A stretch of 64,000 nt of DNA from Moheibacter lacus (GTDB lineage Bacteria; Bacteroidota; Bacteroidia; Flavobacteriales; Weeksellaceae). The stretch lies in the NCBI RefSeq assembly GCF_014042165.1, contig NZ_JACDZE010000001.1, positions 890,595 to 954,594 of the forward strand, given 5' to 3'. The notes under the pieces are model-generated. The model ran no database searches. It saw only the letters and a program-made list of their open reading frames with translations, and was not told the origin of the DNA. A program made the position numbers and the translations under genes. This document shows positions 43,475-52,197 of this stretch, piece by piece (the stretch's first letter is position 1; each line of letters starts with the position of its first letter).

Positions 43475-44159
43475 ATTCAAAGAATTCGAAATTAATCAAG
43501 AAAAATCGGCCATGAAAGTTGGAACCGATGGTGTTTTACTGGGCGCTTGGGTCAAAGCCGAAAGTCCTAAAAGAATTTTGGACATCGGTGCAGGAACCGG
43601 ACTCATTTCATTGATGTTGGCTCAGCGATATCCTCAGGCAGAAATAATCGGTGTTGAACCTCAAGAAGATGCTTATTTTGAAGCCGGAAAAAATGTTAAG
43701 CATTCAAAATTTAGCGCAGAAATTAACATTGTAAATGACCGAATTCAAACGTTTTTTTCAGAAGAAAAATTTGATTTGATCCTAAGCAATCCACCTTTTT
43801 TTGAATTCACACATAAGGAAAATTCTTCCCGAAATAGTGCAAGACAGCAAACCGATTTGACTTTTGAAGAATTGATTTCACATTCAGAAAGCTTATTGAA
43901 CCCAAATGGAAAATTCGCAGTAATTATTCCATTTGATGCTGAAACCGTTTTTAAAAATTTTGCTTCGAATTTCAATTTATATCCGGAAAGGATTACCCAT
44001 GTAAAAGGAAACCTAAATGCCCATTTTAAAAGAAGTTTGATGCTATTTTCCCGCCATCTTTCAGATCCGAAAATTGATGAACTTATCATCGAAATTTCGA
44101 GAAACAATTATACGGAAGAATATATCGCCCTTACCCGAGATTTTTATTTAAAAATGTGA
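43455..44159 (+). CDS. tRNA1(Val) A37 N6-methyltransferase-like protein
   Basis: SAM-dependent methyltransferase of the YfiC/TrmN6 family, 234 residues. The N-terminus has FEINQEKSAMKVGTDGVLLGAW, the SAM-binding motif is ILDIGAGTGLISLMLAQRYP, and the catalytic N-P-P-F motif is in LILSNPPFFEF. It modifies A37 of tRNA1(Val) in E. coli; the target here is assumed by family. It starts inside the kinase gene (20-bp overlap) and its stop codon directly abuts the stop of the convergent ABC gene. Confidence 0.9.
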   Translation: MGKSVFKFKEFEINQEKSAMKVGTDGVLLGAWVKAESPKRILDIGAGTGLISLMLAQRYPQAEIIGVEPQEDAYFEAGKNVKHSKFSAEINIVNDRIQTFFSEEKFDLILSNPPFFEFTHKENSSRNSARQQTDLTFEELISHSESLLNPNGKFAVIIPFDAETVFKNFASNFNLYPERITHVKGNLNAHFKRSLMLFSRHLSDPKIDELIIEISRNNYTEEYIALTRDFYLKM

Positions 44160-45137
44160 CTAGATCAATCGATATTGATTCAAATTAAGTGAAACAAAAT
44201 TCGATTCCGGAATGGATTTGGAATAAAACTTTAAAATAACATCGTTCCGCATCACCTCAACCAAATAATCTCTTCCTTGGTAAAAAGACTGAAGGATTTG
44301 AAAAGCATTTCCTGAGCTTTGAATTTCTAATTCTTCCGGATAAATCAATGCCGATCGACTTTCGGAAATTTCGATGCCAAACAAATCTTTCATTTCCTTT
44401 GGTTTTAGTACCACATATTCTCCGAGAAGACTCGCAACATATTCATTCACAGGATTATTTCTCAGATTTTCAGGTGTGTCATATTGTTCTATTGCTCCGT
44501 TTTTCATGATCATAATTTGGTTTGAAAAACCCAATACATCTTTGGCGTCATGCGTAGTCAAAAAAACGGTACAACCGGTATTTTTAGCCCAATTCCAAAT
44601 GTTTTTTCTCAATTCAAATTTCAAAGGTTGGTCCAGGTGACTGTAAGGCTCGTCCAATAAAAGCAATTTGGGTGAAGTTGCAATCGCCCTGGCAATGGCA
44701 ACTCTTTGGCGCTGACCTCCACTTAATTTATTTGGAAATTGAGCTTTAAAATCGAGTAAATTAACAACTTCCAATGCTTTTTCGATGGTTTGTTTTTTGA
44801 GTGGAATATCAAAGTTGCTTAAATATTTTCCGACGTTTTCTTCCACAGTAACGAAATCCAATAAATCAAATTCCTGTGGAACCAATTTCATGTCAGGATG
44901 TCCAGGAATCAAATTAAATTTGGGTCCGGTGACCAATTTGTCTTCGAAACAAATTCTACCTGAAACTACTTCTTCCAATCCATAAACCAATTTCAATAAA
45001 GTCGATTTCCCGCTTCCACTTTCTCCTAAAACCGAAATAAATTCGCCCCTATTGACTTGAAAGTTAATGTTTTTCAAAATCGGTAAATCCTTTGCATAAA
45101 AAAATTCGAGTTGTTCAACTTTTAACATCTTGACCAT
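44160..45137 (-). CDS. ABC transporter ATP-binding protein
   Basis: 325-residue nucleotide-binding subunit. Walker A G-E-S-G-S-G-K-S-T near residue 40, Q-loop VPQEFDLLDF, signature LSGGQRQRVAIARA, Walker B LLLLDEPYSHLD and H-loop TTHDAKDV. The C-terminal ~90 residues form a regulatory (TOBE/OB-like) extension as in polyamine, iron or molybdate importers. No permease or binding-protein gene is adjacent, so the partner is elsewhere. The start could also be the ATG at 45128 (MLKVEQLEF). It ends with zero gap against the convergent methyltransferase gene. Confidence 0.88.
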   Translation of the reverse strand: MVKMLKVEQLEFFYAKDLPILKNINFQVNRGEFISVLGESGSGKSTLLKLVYGLEEVVSGRICFEDKLVTGPKFNLIPGHPDMKLVPQEFDLLDFVTVEENVGKYLSNFDIPLKKQTIEKALEVVNLLDFKAQFPNKLSGGQRQRVAIARAIATSPKLLLLDEPYSHLDQPLKFELRKNIWNWAKNTGCTVFLTTHDAKDVLGFSNQIMIMKNGAIEQYDTPENLRNNPVNEYVASLLGEYVVLKPKEMKDLFGIEISESRSALIYPEELEIQSSGNAFQILQSFYQGRDYLVEVMRNDVILKFYSKSIPESNFVSLNLNQYRLI

Positions 45138-45210
45138 TTAAGTTGAACAAAATTCAAAAAATTATTCCTTTAATCCCATAAATATTCCAATTCCTTATCC
45201 TACATCAATT

Positions 45211-45239
45211 TTTGGGGCAAGGTTTTTGCGGTATTTTTG
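45211..45239 (+). promoter_or_regulatory. Promoter of the YceI gene (TTTG-N17-TATTTTTG)
   Basis: A -33 TTTG at 45211-45214 and a perfect -7 element at 45232-45239 with the classic 17-nt spacer; the best full promoter in the window. The ATG at 45256 is 16 nt downstream, and an upstream in-frame start at 45226 would overlap the promoter. Confidence 0.65.
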
Positions 45240-45255
45240 CCTAAAATTTAAAAAA

Positions 45256-45918
45256 ATGAAAAAAGTACTATTAGGATTATCATTCGTCGGAATGGCATTT
45301 TTAGCTTCTTGTGGACCAAAAGATACGGTAGAGGCAACAGAAGCACAAGATTCTGCTTCAGCATCTGCTGAGTCGGTTGCATATGCCTTGAACACCGACA
45401 TCAGTTCCGTAACTTGGAAAGGTGGGAAAATCTTTGAAGACACTTCAAAACCGGAAGAAGGTCACTATGGAGTTGTTAAATTAAAATCAGGTGAAGTTAC
45501 GGTTAAAGGAGGTGTTTTGGAGTCTGGAAAATTTGTAGCAGATCAAACGACTTTTGAAAGTGCAGATTTAAACGAAGACGCTGAATCTAAGGTAAAATTG
45601 GATGGACATTTGAAATCAGCTGATTTCCTAGATGTTGAAAAATTCCCGGAAGCAACTTTTGAAGTTACTGCTGCAAAAGCTTTGACAGAAGGAGATTATA
45701 ACACTGAGATTTCAGGAAATTTGGATTTCCGTGGCGTTCCAAAAAACATCACTTTTAAAGCCAATGTTACAGAAGAAGGTGACAAAGTAACCATCAAATC
45801 AGAAGAATTTAAAATCAACCGTCAAGATTTCGGCATCACTTTTAAAGGTGGTGGCGGTTCTATCATCAAAGACGATGTGATTTTACAAGTAGATCTTTCT
45901 GCAGACAAAAAAATGTAA
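45256..45918 (+). CDS. YceI-family lipoprotein
   Basis: 220 residues. Lipoprotein signal with Cys in LASC at about residue 19, a spacer rich in A, S and E, then a YceI lipocalin-like barrel: SVTWKGGKIFEDTSKPEEGHYG, FVADQTTFESADL, the motif DFLDVEKFPEATFE, GNLDFRGVPKNITF, and INRQDFGITF near the end. YceI proteins bind long-chain polyisoprenoids or amphiphiles; their role in the envelope is not settled. Own promoter and terminator. Confidence 0.92.
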   Translation: MKKVLLGLSFVGMAFLASCGPKDTVEATEAQDSASASAESVAYALNTDISSVTWKGGKIFEDTSKPEEGHYGVVKLKSGEVTVKGGVLESGKFVADQTTFESADLNEDAESKVKLDGHLKSADFLDVEKFPEATFEVTAAKALTEGDYNTEISGNLDFRGVPKNITFKANVTEEGDKVTIKSEEFKINRQDFGITFKGGGGSIIKDDVILQVDLSADKKM

Positions 45919-45935
45919 TTGTTTTAAATATTTTG

Positions 45936-45964
45936 AAAAGCTCCGCTCTGTCGGGGCTTTTTTT
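45936..45964 (+). terminator. Intrinsic terminator of the YceI gene
   Basis: AAAAGCTCCG (45936-45945) pairs with CGGGGCTTTT (45952-45961, one G-U pair), loop CTCTGT, followed by more T. It lies just before hutI and rules out hutI starts upstream of 45964. Confidence 0.85.
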
Positions 45965-45977
45965 GTTACATAAACCT

Positions 45978-45985
45978 TATTTTTA
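45978..45985 (+). promoter_or_regulatory. -7-like element (TATTTTTA) of hutI
   Basis: Seven of eight bases fit TAnnTTTG; 4 nt (TCCC) separate it from the ATG at 45990, a leaderless arrangement. Confidence 0.45.
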
Positions 45986-45989
45986 TCCC

Positions 45990-47213
45990 ATGAAATTAAT
46001 CGGACCATTTTCCCAAATCATTACACTTGCAGGAATTCCTTTAAAAGGCGCTGTGAAAGATGAACAATTGGAAATCATTTCAAATGCCGGAATTCTTGTT
46101 GAAAACGGAATTATCCAGAAATTAGGAGAATTTCAATCGCTTCGAAATGATTTTCCTAAAGCGGAGTTAGAAGAAATTAAAGGTGAAAACGTATTGCTTC
46201 CGGGATTTGTCGATAGCCATACGCATATTTGTTTTGGTGGAAATCGATCGCGCGATTTTGCGATGCGTTTGAACGGTAAAACTTATCTGGAAATTGCAGA
46301 AAGCGGCGGCGGAATCTGGAGTACAGTTACCAATACGAGAAATGAGTCCAAAGAAAATTTGATCCAATCTACTACTAAAAATGTAAACCATGCGCTTCAA
46401 AATGGTACCACAACCATCGAAATCAAAAGTGGATATGGTTTAAGTGTGGAAAGTGAATTAAAAATGTTGGAAGCCATCCAATTTGTAAAATCAACTTCAG
46501 AAGCTGATATCATTCCTACTTTTTTGGGCGCTCACATGAAACCGAGAGATTTTGAAGGTTCCAACTCTGAATATTTGGAACTTTTAGTCAACGAAGTTTT
46601 TCCGGTTTTAAAAGAAAAAAAATTGGCCAATCGCATCGATATTTTCACTGAAAAATCTGCTTTTTCTGTTGAAGAAAGCAGATTTTATCTACAAAAAGCA
46701 AAAGAGTCTGGATTTGAAATTACCATTCATGCTGACCAATTCACGCCGGGAGGAAGTTTACTTGCAGTAGAATTTGCTGCGCTAAGCGCAGATCACCTCG
46801 AATTTTCCAGTGAAAAAGAAATCCAAGCTTTGGCAAATTCTGATGTAGTCGCAACCGCTTTGCCGGGCGCATCCATAGGTTTAGGAATGCAATATACGCC
46901 TGCTAGAAAATTATTGGATGCGGGTGCTTGTTTGTCGATTGCTTCGGATTGGAATCCGGGTTCAGCTCCGATGGGAGATTTATTGACCCAAGCTTCTATC
47001 CTCGCAACTTTTGAAAAATTATCCATGGCTGAAGTGCTTTCTGGCATCACATTTCGCGCAGCAAAAGCCTTAAATTTTTCAGATAGGGGAACATTGGAAA
47101 TCGGTAAAAAAGCAGATTTGGTTGCTTTTCCTACAAATGATTTTCGAGACATCATCTATCTTCAAGGGCAATTGAAGCCGAATTCCGTTTGGAAAAACGG
47201 TAATTTGATTTAA
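45990..47213 (+). CDS. hutI: Imidazolonepropionase (histidine degradation)
   Basis: Hydrolyses imidazolonepropionate to formiminoglutamate in histidine catabolism. 407 residues from the ATG at 45990, which follows the YceI terminator and a -7-like element. Amidohydrolase motifs: V-D-S-H-T-H (metal ligands), GGGIWSTVTNTR, TTTIEIKSGYGLSVESELKML, HADQFTPGG, SADHLEF and ASDWNPGSAP (metal-binding Asp). Other hut genes are not in the window, so the pathway is scattered or partial here. Confidence 0.95.
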   Translation: MKLIGPFSQIITLAGIPLKGAVKDEQLEIISNAGILVENGIIQKLGEFQSLRNDFPKAELEEIKGENVLLPGFVDSHTHICFGGNRSRDFAMRLNGKTYLEIAESGGGIWSTVTNTRNESKENLIQSTTKNVNHALQNGTTTIEIKSGYGLSVESELKMLEAIQFVKSTSEADIIPTFLGAHMKPRDFEGSNSEYLELLVNEVFPVLKEKKLANRIDIFTEKSAFSVEESRFYLQKAKESGFEITIHADQFTPGGSLLAVEFAALSADHLEFSSEKEIQALANSDVVATALPGASIGLGMQYTPARKLLDAGACLSIASDWNPGSAPMGDLLTQASILATFEKLSMAEVLSGITFRAAKALNFSDRGTLEIGKKADLVAFPTNDFRDIIYLQGQLKPNSVWKNGNLI

Positions 47214-47231
47214 AGAATTATTGTACTTTTG
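47205..47231 (+). promoter_or_regulatory. Promoter of yicC-gmk (TTG-N16-TACTTTTG)
   Basis: A -33 TTG at 47205-47207 inside the end of hutI and a perfect -7 element at 47224-47231. The ATG at 47252 is 20 nt further. Confidence 0.5.
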
Positions 47232-47251
47232 ACCCAATTCAAAATTGATTT

Positions 47252-48112
47252 ATGATCCAATCCATGACCGGTTATGGAAAAGCCGTAGCAGAATGTTCCG
47301 ATAAAAAATTAACCGTAGAAATCCGTTCACTTAACAGTAAATCGCTCGATTTGAACACGCGATTGCCCTTTTTATACAAAGAAAAAGAATTGGAAATTCG
47401 CAAGATTTTATCCGAAAAATTGCAACGCGGAAAAGTCGATTTTTCCATCCAAACGGAAATTACTGCGGACAATAAAACCCAGCAAATCAATTCTGATATC
47501 ATCAAAGCTTATATGCAAGAATTTCGTCAAATCGTTCCGGAAGCAAATGATGCCGAACTGCTTTCCATCGTGATGCGTTTGCCAGACGTGATGACGTTTA
47601 CTTGTAATTCTTTGGCGGAGGACGAATGGGATTTGTGTCAAAAAATCATCCTAGAAGCCATCGAAAATTTACAATTCTTCCGAACAGATGAGGGCAAAGT
47701 TCTGGAACAAGAATTTGTACAAAGGATCCAGATCATTTTAAGTTTATTGATTGATATTGAGCCATTTGAAAAAGAAAGAATCGGAATTTTAAAGGAAAGA
47801 TTTGTCAAAAATTTGGAAGAATTATCTGTCGAATATGATGAAAATCGATTTGAACAAGAATTGGTTTATTATCTAGAAAAACTGGATGTTACGGAAGAAA
47901 AGGTTCGTTTAAAAAACCATTGCGAATATTTCTTAAAAACCTTGGAAAGTCCTGATTCAAACGGTAAAAAATTGGGTTTTATCACACAGGAAATCGGTCG
48001 AGAAATCAATACGCTAGGTTCCAAATCCAATCATTCGGAAATGCAAAAAATAGTGGTGCAAATGAAAGATGAATTGGAAAAAATTAAAGAACAAGCTTTG
48101 AATATTCTTTAA
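47252..48112 (+). CDS. YicC-family endoribonuclease
   Basis: 286 residues. The conserved N-terminus MIQSMTGYGKA and the C-terminal EIGREINTLGSKSNHSEMQ box define the YicC/YloC family, shown in other bacteria to be an endoribonuclease involved in RNA decay. Middle region is helical (LPFLYKEKELEIRKILSEKL; KLDVTEEKVRLKNHCEYFL). It is followed by gmk, a pairing found in many phyla. Confidence 0.93.
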   Translation: MIQSMTGYGKAVAECSDKKLTVEIRSLNSKSLDLNTRLPFLYKEKELEIRKILSEKLQRGKVDFSIQTEITADNKTQQINSDIIKAYMQEFRQIVPEANDAELLSIVMRLPDVMTFTCNSLAEDEWDLCQKIILEAIENLQFFRTDEGKVLEQEFVQRIQIILSLLIDIEPFEKERIGILKERFVKNLEELSVEYDENRFEQELVYYLEKLDVTEEKVRLKNHCEYFLKTLESPDSNGKKLGFITQEIGREINTLGSKSNHSEMQKIVVQMKDELEKIKEQALNIL

Positions 48113-48147
48113 ATTTGAAAATTCGTTAATTTGAGAATTTGAAAATG
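48112..48147. repeat. AATTTGAAAA-type intergenic repeat between yicC and gmk
   Basis: Three near-copies of AATTTGA(A/G)AA in 36 bp (48112-48121, about 48129-48136, 48137-48147). It resembles the other short self-similar islands of this window and fills almost the whole gap before the gmk GTG. Confidence 0.55.
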
Positions 48148-48152
48148 ATTTT

Positions 48153-48722
48153 GTGAAAAATAAAGGAAAATTAATCATCGTTTCAGCGCCATCAGGCGCA
48201 GGAAAAACCACTTTGGTCAAACATCTTTTGGAAGAAATGTCTGACTTGGAATTTTCTGTTTCTTGTGCTACGCGTAGTCCGAGAGAAAACGAAATCCACG
48301 GAAAAGATTATTATTTTATTTCGGCAGAAGAATTCAAAGAAAAAATTGACAATCAGGAATTTGCAGAGTTTGAAGAAGTCTATACCGATAATTTTTATGG
48401 TACTTTAAAATCGGAAATCGAACGAATTTGGGCGGAAGGAAAAACCGTAATTTTTGATATCGATGTAGTCGGTGGTTTGAATTTGAAAAAGATTTATCCT
48501 GAAAATTCTTTGGGAATTTTCATCATGCCACCTTCTGTAGAGGAATTAGAAAAGCGTTTGCGTGGTCGAAATACAGAAACTGAAGAGAAACTTCAAATGC
48601 GTGTAAAAAAGGCTGAAAAAGAGCTTTTATTGGCGCCTGAATTTGACGTGGTTCTGATCAATGAAAATTTGGAAGTTAGTAAACAAGAGATTGAGGATTT
48701 GGTTAAAAATTTTATTGTTTAA
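48153..48722 (+). CDS. gmk: Guanylate kinase
   Basis: Phosphorylates GMP to GDP. 189 residues. P-loop A-P-S-G-A-G-K-T near residues 11-18, the GMP-binding region SVSCATRSPRENEIHGKDYYF, EFAEFEEVYTDNFYGT, and the lid RLRGRNTETEE. The start is GTG at 48153 (MKNKGKLIIVS), directly behind a short repeat element. The last 11 bp overlap the convergent type IX cargo gene. Confidence 0.95.
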   Translation: MKNKGKLIIVSAPSGAGKTTLVKHLLEEMSDLEFSVSCATRSPRENEIHGKDYYFISAEEFKEKIDNQEFAEFEEVYTDNFYGTLKSEIERIWAEGKTVIFDIDVVGGLNLKKIYPENSLGIFIMPPSVEELEKRLRGRNTETEEKLQMRVKKAEKELLLAPEFDVVLINENLEVSKQEIEDLVKNFIV

Positions 48723-49830
48723 TAAGTTTTTTTGTTTCTGTTTTTCCGTTTGCTAATCTAATTTTCAAAATATAAACACCTCTGGATTTGTCTCCTAAAT
48801 TTATTTCTGAAGAATTAGCATTATATTGATTTAGTTTTTGGCCTACGATATTGTAGAGTTCTATTCTTTCTATTTTTTGATCGGATTTTATCATTAAAAT
48901 ATCTTTAACTGGATTGGGATAAACGGTAACTACTCCTTGATTTTCAACTTCATAATTTCCTAAAAAATCTTGTTTGTTTACAATGCCCGTAACAAACTCT
49001 AAATCTGTTTCTGCGTACATTGAAAATTCATTTGTTGCTAAATCGCATAGATAAAAATCTCCGGTCCAGTTATCTACTATCATTATTTTGTTCTGACCAC
49101 GTAAATAATGCATTGCTCCAAAATTAAATTCCAAGTCAAAATTAATTGGGATTTGCGTGATAGTATTTGAGTTTAATGAATAAGAATACAAAACTCTTTC
49201 ATTTTCTAAACCATTTCCTATTAAGAATAGTTCATTGGATTCAGGTTTATAGGTAAGACCTTGAAAAGAACCTTGATTTTCAGATGTATCACCAAAATCG
49301 GAAAGATCGATTAATTCGCTTGATGTTTCTTCCGGAAGATTAACCTTCATTAATTTCGTAGAAACATAAACCCCAATTGTATATTGATCTGATATATAAT
49401 AGAATTCTTCCGCATCTCCACTATTTCTTACAATACTTGTACTTTTTGAACCATCAACAGCACCTACCTCAGCCATGTATCCAGTCACTGTTCCAATAAT
49501 GTAGCACTCGGTTTCTTGTGGTGTATTTTCATAAATTATAAACTCTCCTCCTGATTCCATTTTAAAACCCAATTTTTCTTGTTGAATATATAATTTATCT
49601 GAATTGGGTTGGTAGGTGAGTTGTTTTCCTCCTATCATCTCGGAAAATTCACCCGTTTCAAATTCTTCTAATAATTGATATTCATTTTCAATTGTATTTG
49701 TTACCACATTAAATTCTTTTAAATAGGTTGGTGAACCTTTAAATTCTTGGTCACTTATTACATAATAAGTGTCTTCAAACTGGGAAAACACAAAAACAGG
49801 AAAAACCAAAAGAAGTATAAATTTTTTCAT
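48712..49830 (-). CDS. Secreted protein with type IX sorting domain, probable beta-propeller
   Basis: 372 residues. Signal peptide MKKFILLLVFPVFVFSQ. The central ~270 residues contain repeated beta-rich segments with a YYISD or YKPESNELFLIGNG flavour, suggestive of a propeller, but no enzyme motif is seen. The C-terminal ~75 residues are a type IX sorting domain: VVTVYPNPVKDILMIKSD, then SRGVYILKIRLANG and TKKLIKQ. It is expected to be exported by the PorQ-linked machinery and act at the surface. Its 3' end overlaps gmk by 11 bp on the other strand. Function unknown. Confidence 0.85.
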   Translation of the reverse strand: MKKFILLLVFPVFVFSQFEDTYYVISDQEFKGSPTYLKEFNVVTNTIENEYQLLEEFETGEFSEMIGGKQLTYQPNSDKLYIQQEKLGFKMESGGEFIIYENTPQETECYIIGTVTGYMAEVGAVDGSKSTSIVRNSGDAEEFYYISDQYTIGVYVSTKLMKVNLPEETSSELIDLSDFGDTSENQGSFQGLTYKPESNELFLIGNGLENERVLYSYSLNSNTITQIPINFDLEFNFGAMHYLRGQNKIMIVDNWTGDFYLCDLATNEFSMYAETDLEFVTGIVNKQDFLGNYEVENQGVVTVYPNPVKDILMIKSDQKIERIELYNIVGQKLNQYNANSSEINLGDKSRGVYILKIRLANGKTETKKLIKQ

Positions 49831-49858
49831 ATAAGTTGATTTTGAATAAAGTTAAATT

Positions 49859-49894
49859 AAAAATCCATTCGGTTTTATTACCGAATGGATTTTT
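49859..49894 (-). terminator. Intrinsic terminator of pgk
   Basis: 15-bp stem: AAAAATCCATTCGGT (49859-49873) with its complement at 49880-49894, loop TTTATT. It lies 20 bp after the pgk stop; the A-tract gives the U-tract on the minus-strand RNA. It separates pgk from the cargo gene. Confidence 0.85.
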
Positions 49895-49913
49895 ATTATT
49901 TTCAATCAAAATT

Positions 49914-51104
49914 TTAACTCAGAATCGCCGCTACTCCCGGTAATTCTTTTCCTTCCAGACTTTCCAGCATCGCACCACCACCGGTAGAAACATAACTTAC
50001 TTTATCGTCATAACCGTATTGTTTCACAAATGCAACGGAATCACCACCTCCAACTAATGAAAATGCGCCTATTTCTGTCGCTTTTGCAATGGCTTCACCT
50101 AAAGAAATCGTTCCTTTTGCAAAATTATCCATTTCAAAAACGCCCAAAGGTCCGTTCCATAAAATGGTTTTGGAATCTTTGATGACATCAGAAAAAAGTT
50201 TGTTGGTTTCCGGCCCTACATCCATTCCCATCCAACCGTCTGGAATTTCATATACACTGGTAATTTTGGTTTGGGCATCATTGCTGAAATTATCTGCCAC
50301 AACGTTGTCAAATGGCAAATAGATATTCACATCATTATCATCACAAGCTTTTAAAATTTCCAATGCCAGTTCCAATTTATCGTTTTCTACCAATGAATTT
50401 CCGATATCGCCTCCTTGTGCTTTGATAAAAGTATAGGTCATTCCACCACCGATGATCAAATTATCAATCGCCGGTAAAATATTGTCAATAATCGTAATTT
50501 TTGAAGAAACTTTTGCTCCACCTAGAATGGCTGTAACTGGTCCATCTCCGGTTTTCAACACTTTATCTATCGCTTCCAATTCTTGTTTCATCAAATATCC
50601 AAAACATTTGGCATTTGGGAAAAATTCTGCAATAATTGCAGTGGAAGCATGCGCTCTGTGTGCCGTTCCGAAAGCGTCATTGACATAAATATCACCCAAA
50701 TCGGCCAATTTTTTTGCAAAATCTCTATCGCCTTTTTCTTCTTCCGGATGAAAACGTACATTTTCTAACAATAACACTTCGCCCGATTTTAAATTTTCAG
50801 CTTTTTCTCGTGCATCATCACCTACCACATCATCTGCCATGGTTACATTTACACCCAAAATTTCTGAAACTTTTGATACGATATGTTTCAGCGAATATTG
50901 ATCTTCAAATCCATTTTTAGGCCTTCCCAAATGCGTCATCAAAATAACAGCACCTCCATCATTTAAAATTTTTTCTATGGTTGGTTTAGCGGCTTGAATT
51001 CTCGTATCGTCAGTGACATTGAGGTTTTCGTCTTGTGGAACATTAAAATCCACTCGAATTAAGGCTTTTTTGTTTTGGAAATTAAAATCGTCTATTGTTT
51101 GCAT
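49914..51104 (-). CDS. pgk: Phosphoglycerate kinase
   Basis: Glycolytic enzyme converting 1,3-bisphosphoglycerate plus ADP to 3-phosphoglycerate plus ATP. 396 residues. Motifs: [84 protein letters not shown] and the nucleotide-loop [11 protein letters not shown] with TGGGAMLE. It is transcribed leftwards from the long gap at 51105-51731. Confidence 0.97.
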   Translation of the reverse strand: MQTIDDFNFQNKKALIRVDFNVPQDENLNVTDDTRIQAAKPTIEKILNDGGAVILMTHLGRPKNGFEDQYSLKHIVSKVSEILGVNVTMADDVVGDDAREKAENLKSGEVLLLENVRFHPEEEKGDRDFAKKLADLGDIYVNDAFGTAHRAHASTAIIAEFFPNAKCFGYLMKQELEAIDKVLKTGDGPVTAILGGAKVSSKITIIDNILPAIDNLIIGGGMTYTFIKAQGGDIGNSLVENDKLELALEILKACDDNDVNIYLPFDNVVADNFSNDAQTKITSVYEIPDGWMGMDVGPETNKLFSDVIKDSKTILWNGPLGVFEMDNFAKGTISLGEAIAKATEIGAFSLVGGGDSVAFVKQYGYDDKVSYVSTGGGAMLESLEGKELPGVAAILS

Positions 51105-51126
51105 TTCGAATTAAATTTGTTGAAAG

Positions 51127-51134
51127 CAAAAGTA
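51127..51134 (-). promoter_or_regulatory. -7 element (TACTTTTG) of pgk
   Basis: Perfect TAnnTTTG on the minus strand, 22 nt before the pgk ATG at 51104. Confidence 0.5.
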
Positions 51135-51250
51135 GTGGAAATCTATTTCATCTGCAGGTTTTGTTTTTCACAATTCACAATACTATTATTATCATTATAT
51201 TTTTTTTAAATTAAAAAAAGAAATTGGTGTATATGTATACACTGTTAATA

Positions 51251-51259
51251 TGTGGATAA
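51251..51259 (-). other. Perfect DnaA box (TTATCCACA on the minus strand)
   Basis: Exact match to the general bacterial DnaA box, inside the candidate origin and 8 bp from a 16-bp inverted repeat. Confidence 0.5.
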
Positions 51260-51731
51260 TTAAATGTAGAATAATTTTATGGATACAGGATTAACAATTA
51301 TTTATGTGTAATTTTGTTTTGAAATGAATGAATTAGGAGGTTATCAACAAAAATTGTTGATTGTTAAAAGGCCATTTTTTAGATAAATTGATTGCTGAAA
51401 ACTATCAATAACTACGTTGAAAATTTCCGTGCCAGATTCAAAAGTTTTCCTTGATTGGTATGATTAATTTTATAGATAGAAATACAAATCAAAAAAGCAA
51501 GTTGATAACCCAAAAATCGATAAAAAGTAATTGAAGATTTATTAACATTTAGTTTACAATACCTAAACCTTGATATTGAATAAGTTAAAGAATTTAAGAA
51601 AAATAGGTTGTTAATAGAGCCGAATTCCTTAATATTTTGTGATATTTCAACTTATTAAGAAAATGTAAAATGGAAGGTAAATTATAAAATTCAATTTCTT
51701 CATAATAAATAAATTAATAAAAATAAACATC

Positions 51732-52160
51732 ATGAAAATAGCCATCGGAGCAGATCATGCAGGAGTTGAATACAAAGAGAAAATAGTAGCGTATTTAACA
51801 GGTAAAGGAATTGAAATTCAAGATTTTGGAACGTTTTCAACAGCCTCTGTTGATTTCCCTGATTTTGCACATCCAACTGCCGAAGCTGTGGAAAACAAAA
51901 AGGTAGATTTCGGAATTTTAATTTGTGGAAGTGGACAAGGTGTGAACATGACAGCCAATAAGCATCAGGGTGTACGATCAGCGCTTTGTTGGAATACGGA
52001 TATCGCGCGATTGACACGTCAACACAATAATGCGAATATCATCGCGCTTCCGGCGAGATTTGTGGCTTACGAATATGCAGTTGAAATGATCGAAACCTTT
52101 TTAAATACTGAATTTGAAGGAGGAAGACATGAAAGAAGAGTAGAGAAGATTTCTTGCTAA
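51732..52160 (+). CDS. rpiB: Ribose-5-phosphate isomerase B
   Basis: Interconverts ribose 5-phosphate and ribulose 5-phosphate in the pentose phosphate pathway. 142 residues, usual size. Motifs: IAIGADHAGVEYKEKI, DFGTFS...SVDFPDFAHPTAEAV, ILICGSGQGVNMTANKHQGVRSALC with the active-site Cys, and the GGRHERRVEKI tail that binds phosphate. It starts directly after the long gene-free gap and precedes rnr. Confidence 0.96.
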   Translation: MKIAIGADHAGVEYKEKIVAYLTGKGIEIQDFGTFSTASVDFPDFAHPTAEAVENKKVDFGILICGSGQGVNMTANKHQGVRSALCWNTDIARLTRQHNNANIIALPARFVAYEYAVEMIETFLNTEFEGGRHERRVEKISC

Positions 52161-52185
52161 ATAGCCATTCTTTTAAACAAAACCT

Positions 52186-52193
52186 TATATTTA
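52186..52193 (+). promoter_or_regulatory. -7-like element (TATATTTA) of rnr
   Basis: Seven of eight bases fit TAnnTTTG; the gap to the ATG at 52198 is 4 nt (TTAG). Confidence 0.4.
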
Positions 52194-52197
52194 TTAG

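Larger units (their letters stand above)
51105..51731. other. 627-bp gene-free AT-rich gap; candidate replication origin
   Basis: The only long intergenic gap. No reading frame of note. It holds a perfect DnaA box, TGTGGATAA at 51251-51259 (TTATCCACA on the other strand), a one-mismatch box TTATCAACA at 51341-51349, and a weaker inverted copy, GTTGATAAC, at 51501-51509. A 16-bp inverted repeat, GTGTATATGTATACAC, is at 51227-51242, 8 bp from the perfect box. An almost pure A/T stretch (51181-51221) could unwind. pgk and rpiB are transcribed away from it on the two sides. parS-like sites at 55.9, 61.7 and 63.7 kb fit origin proximity. GC skew was not computed. Confidence 0.4.
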
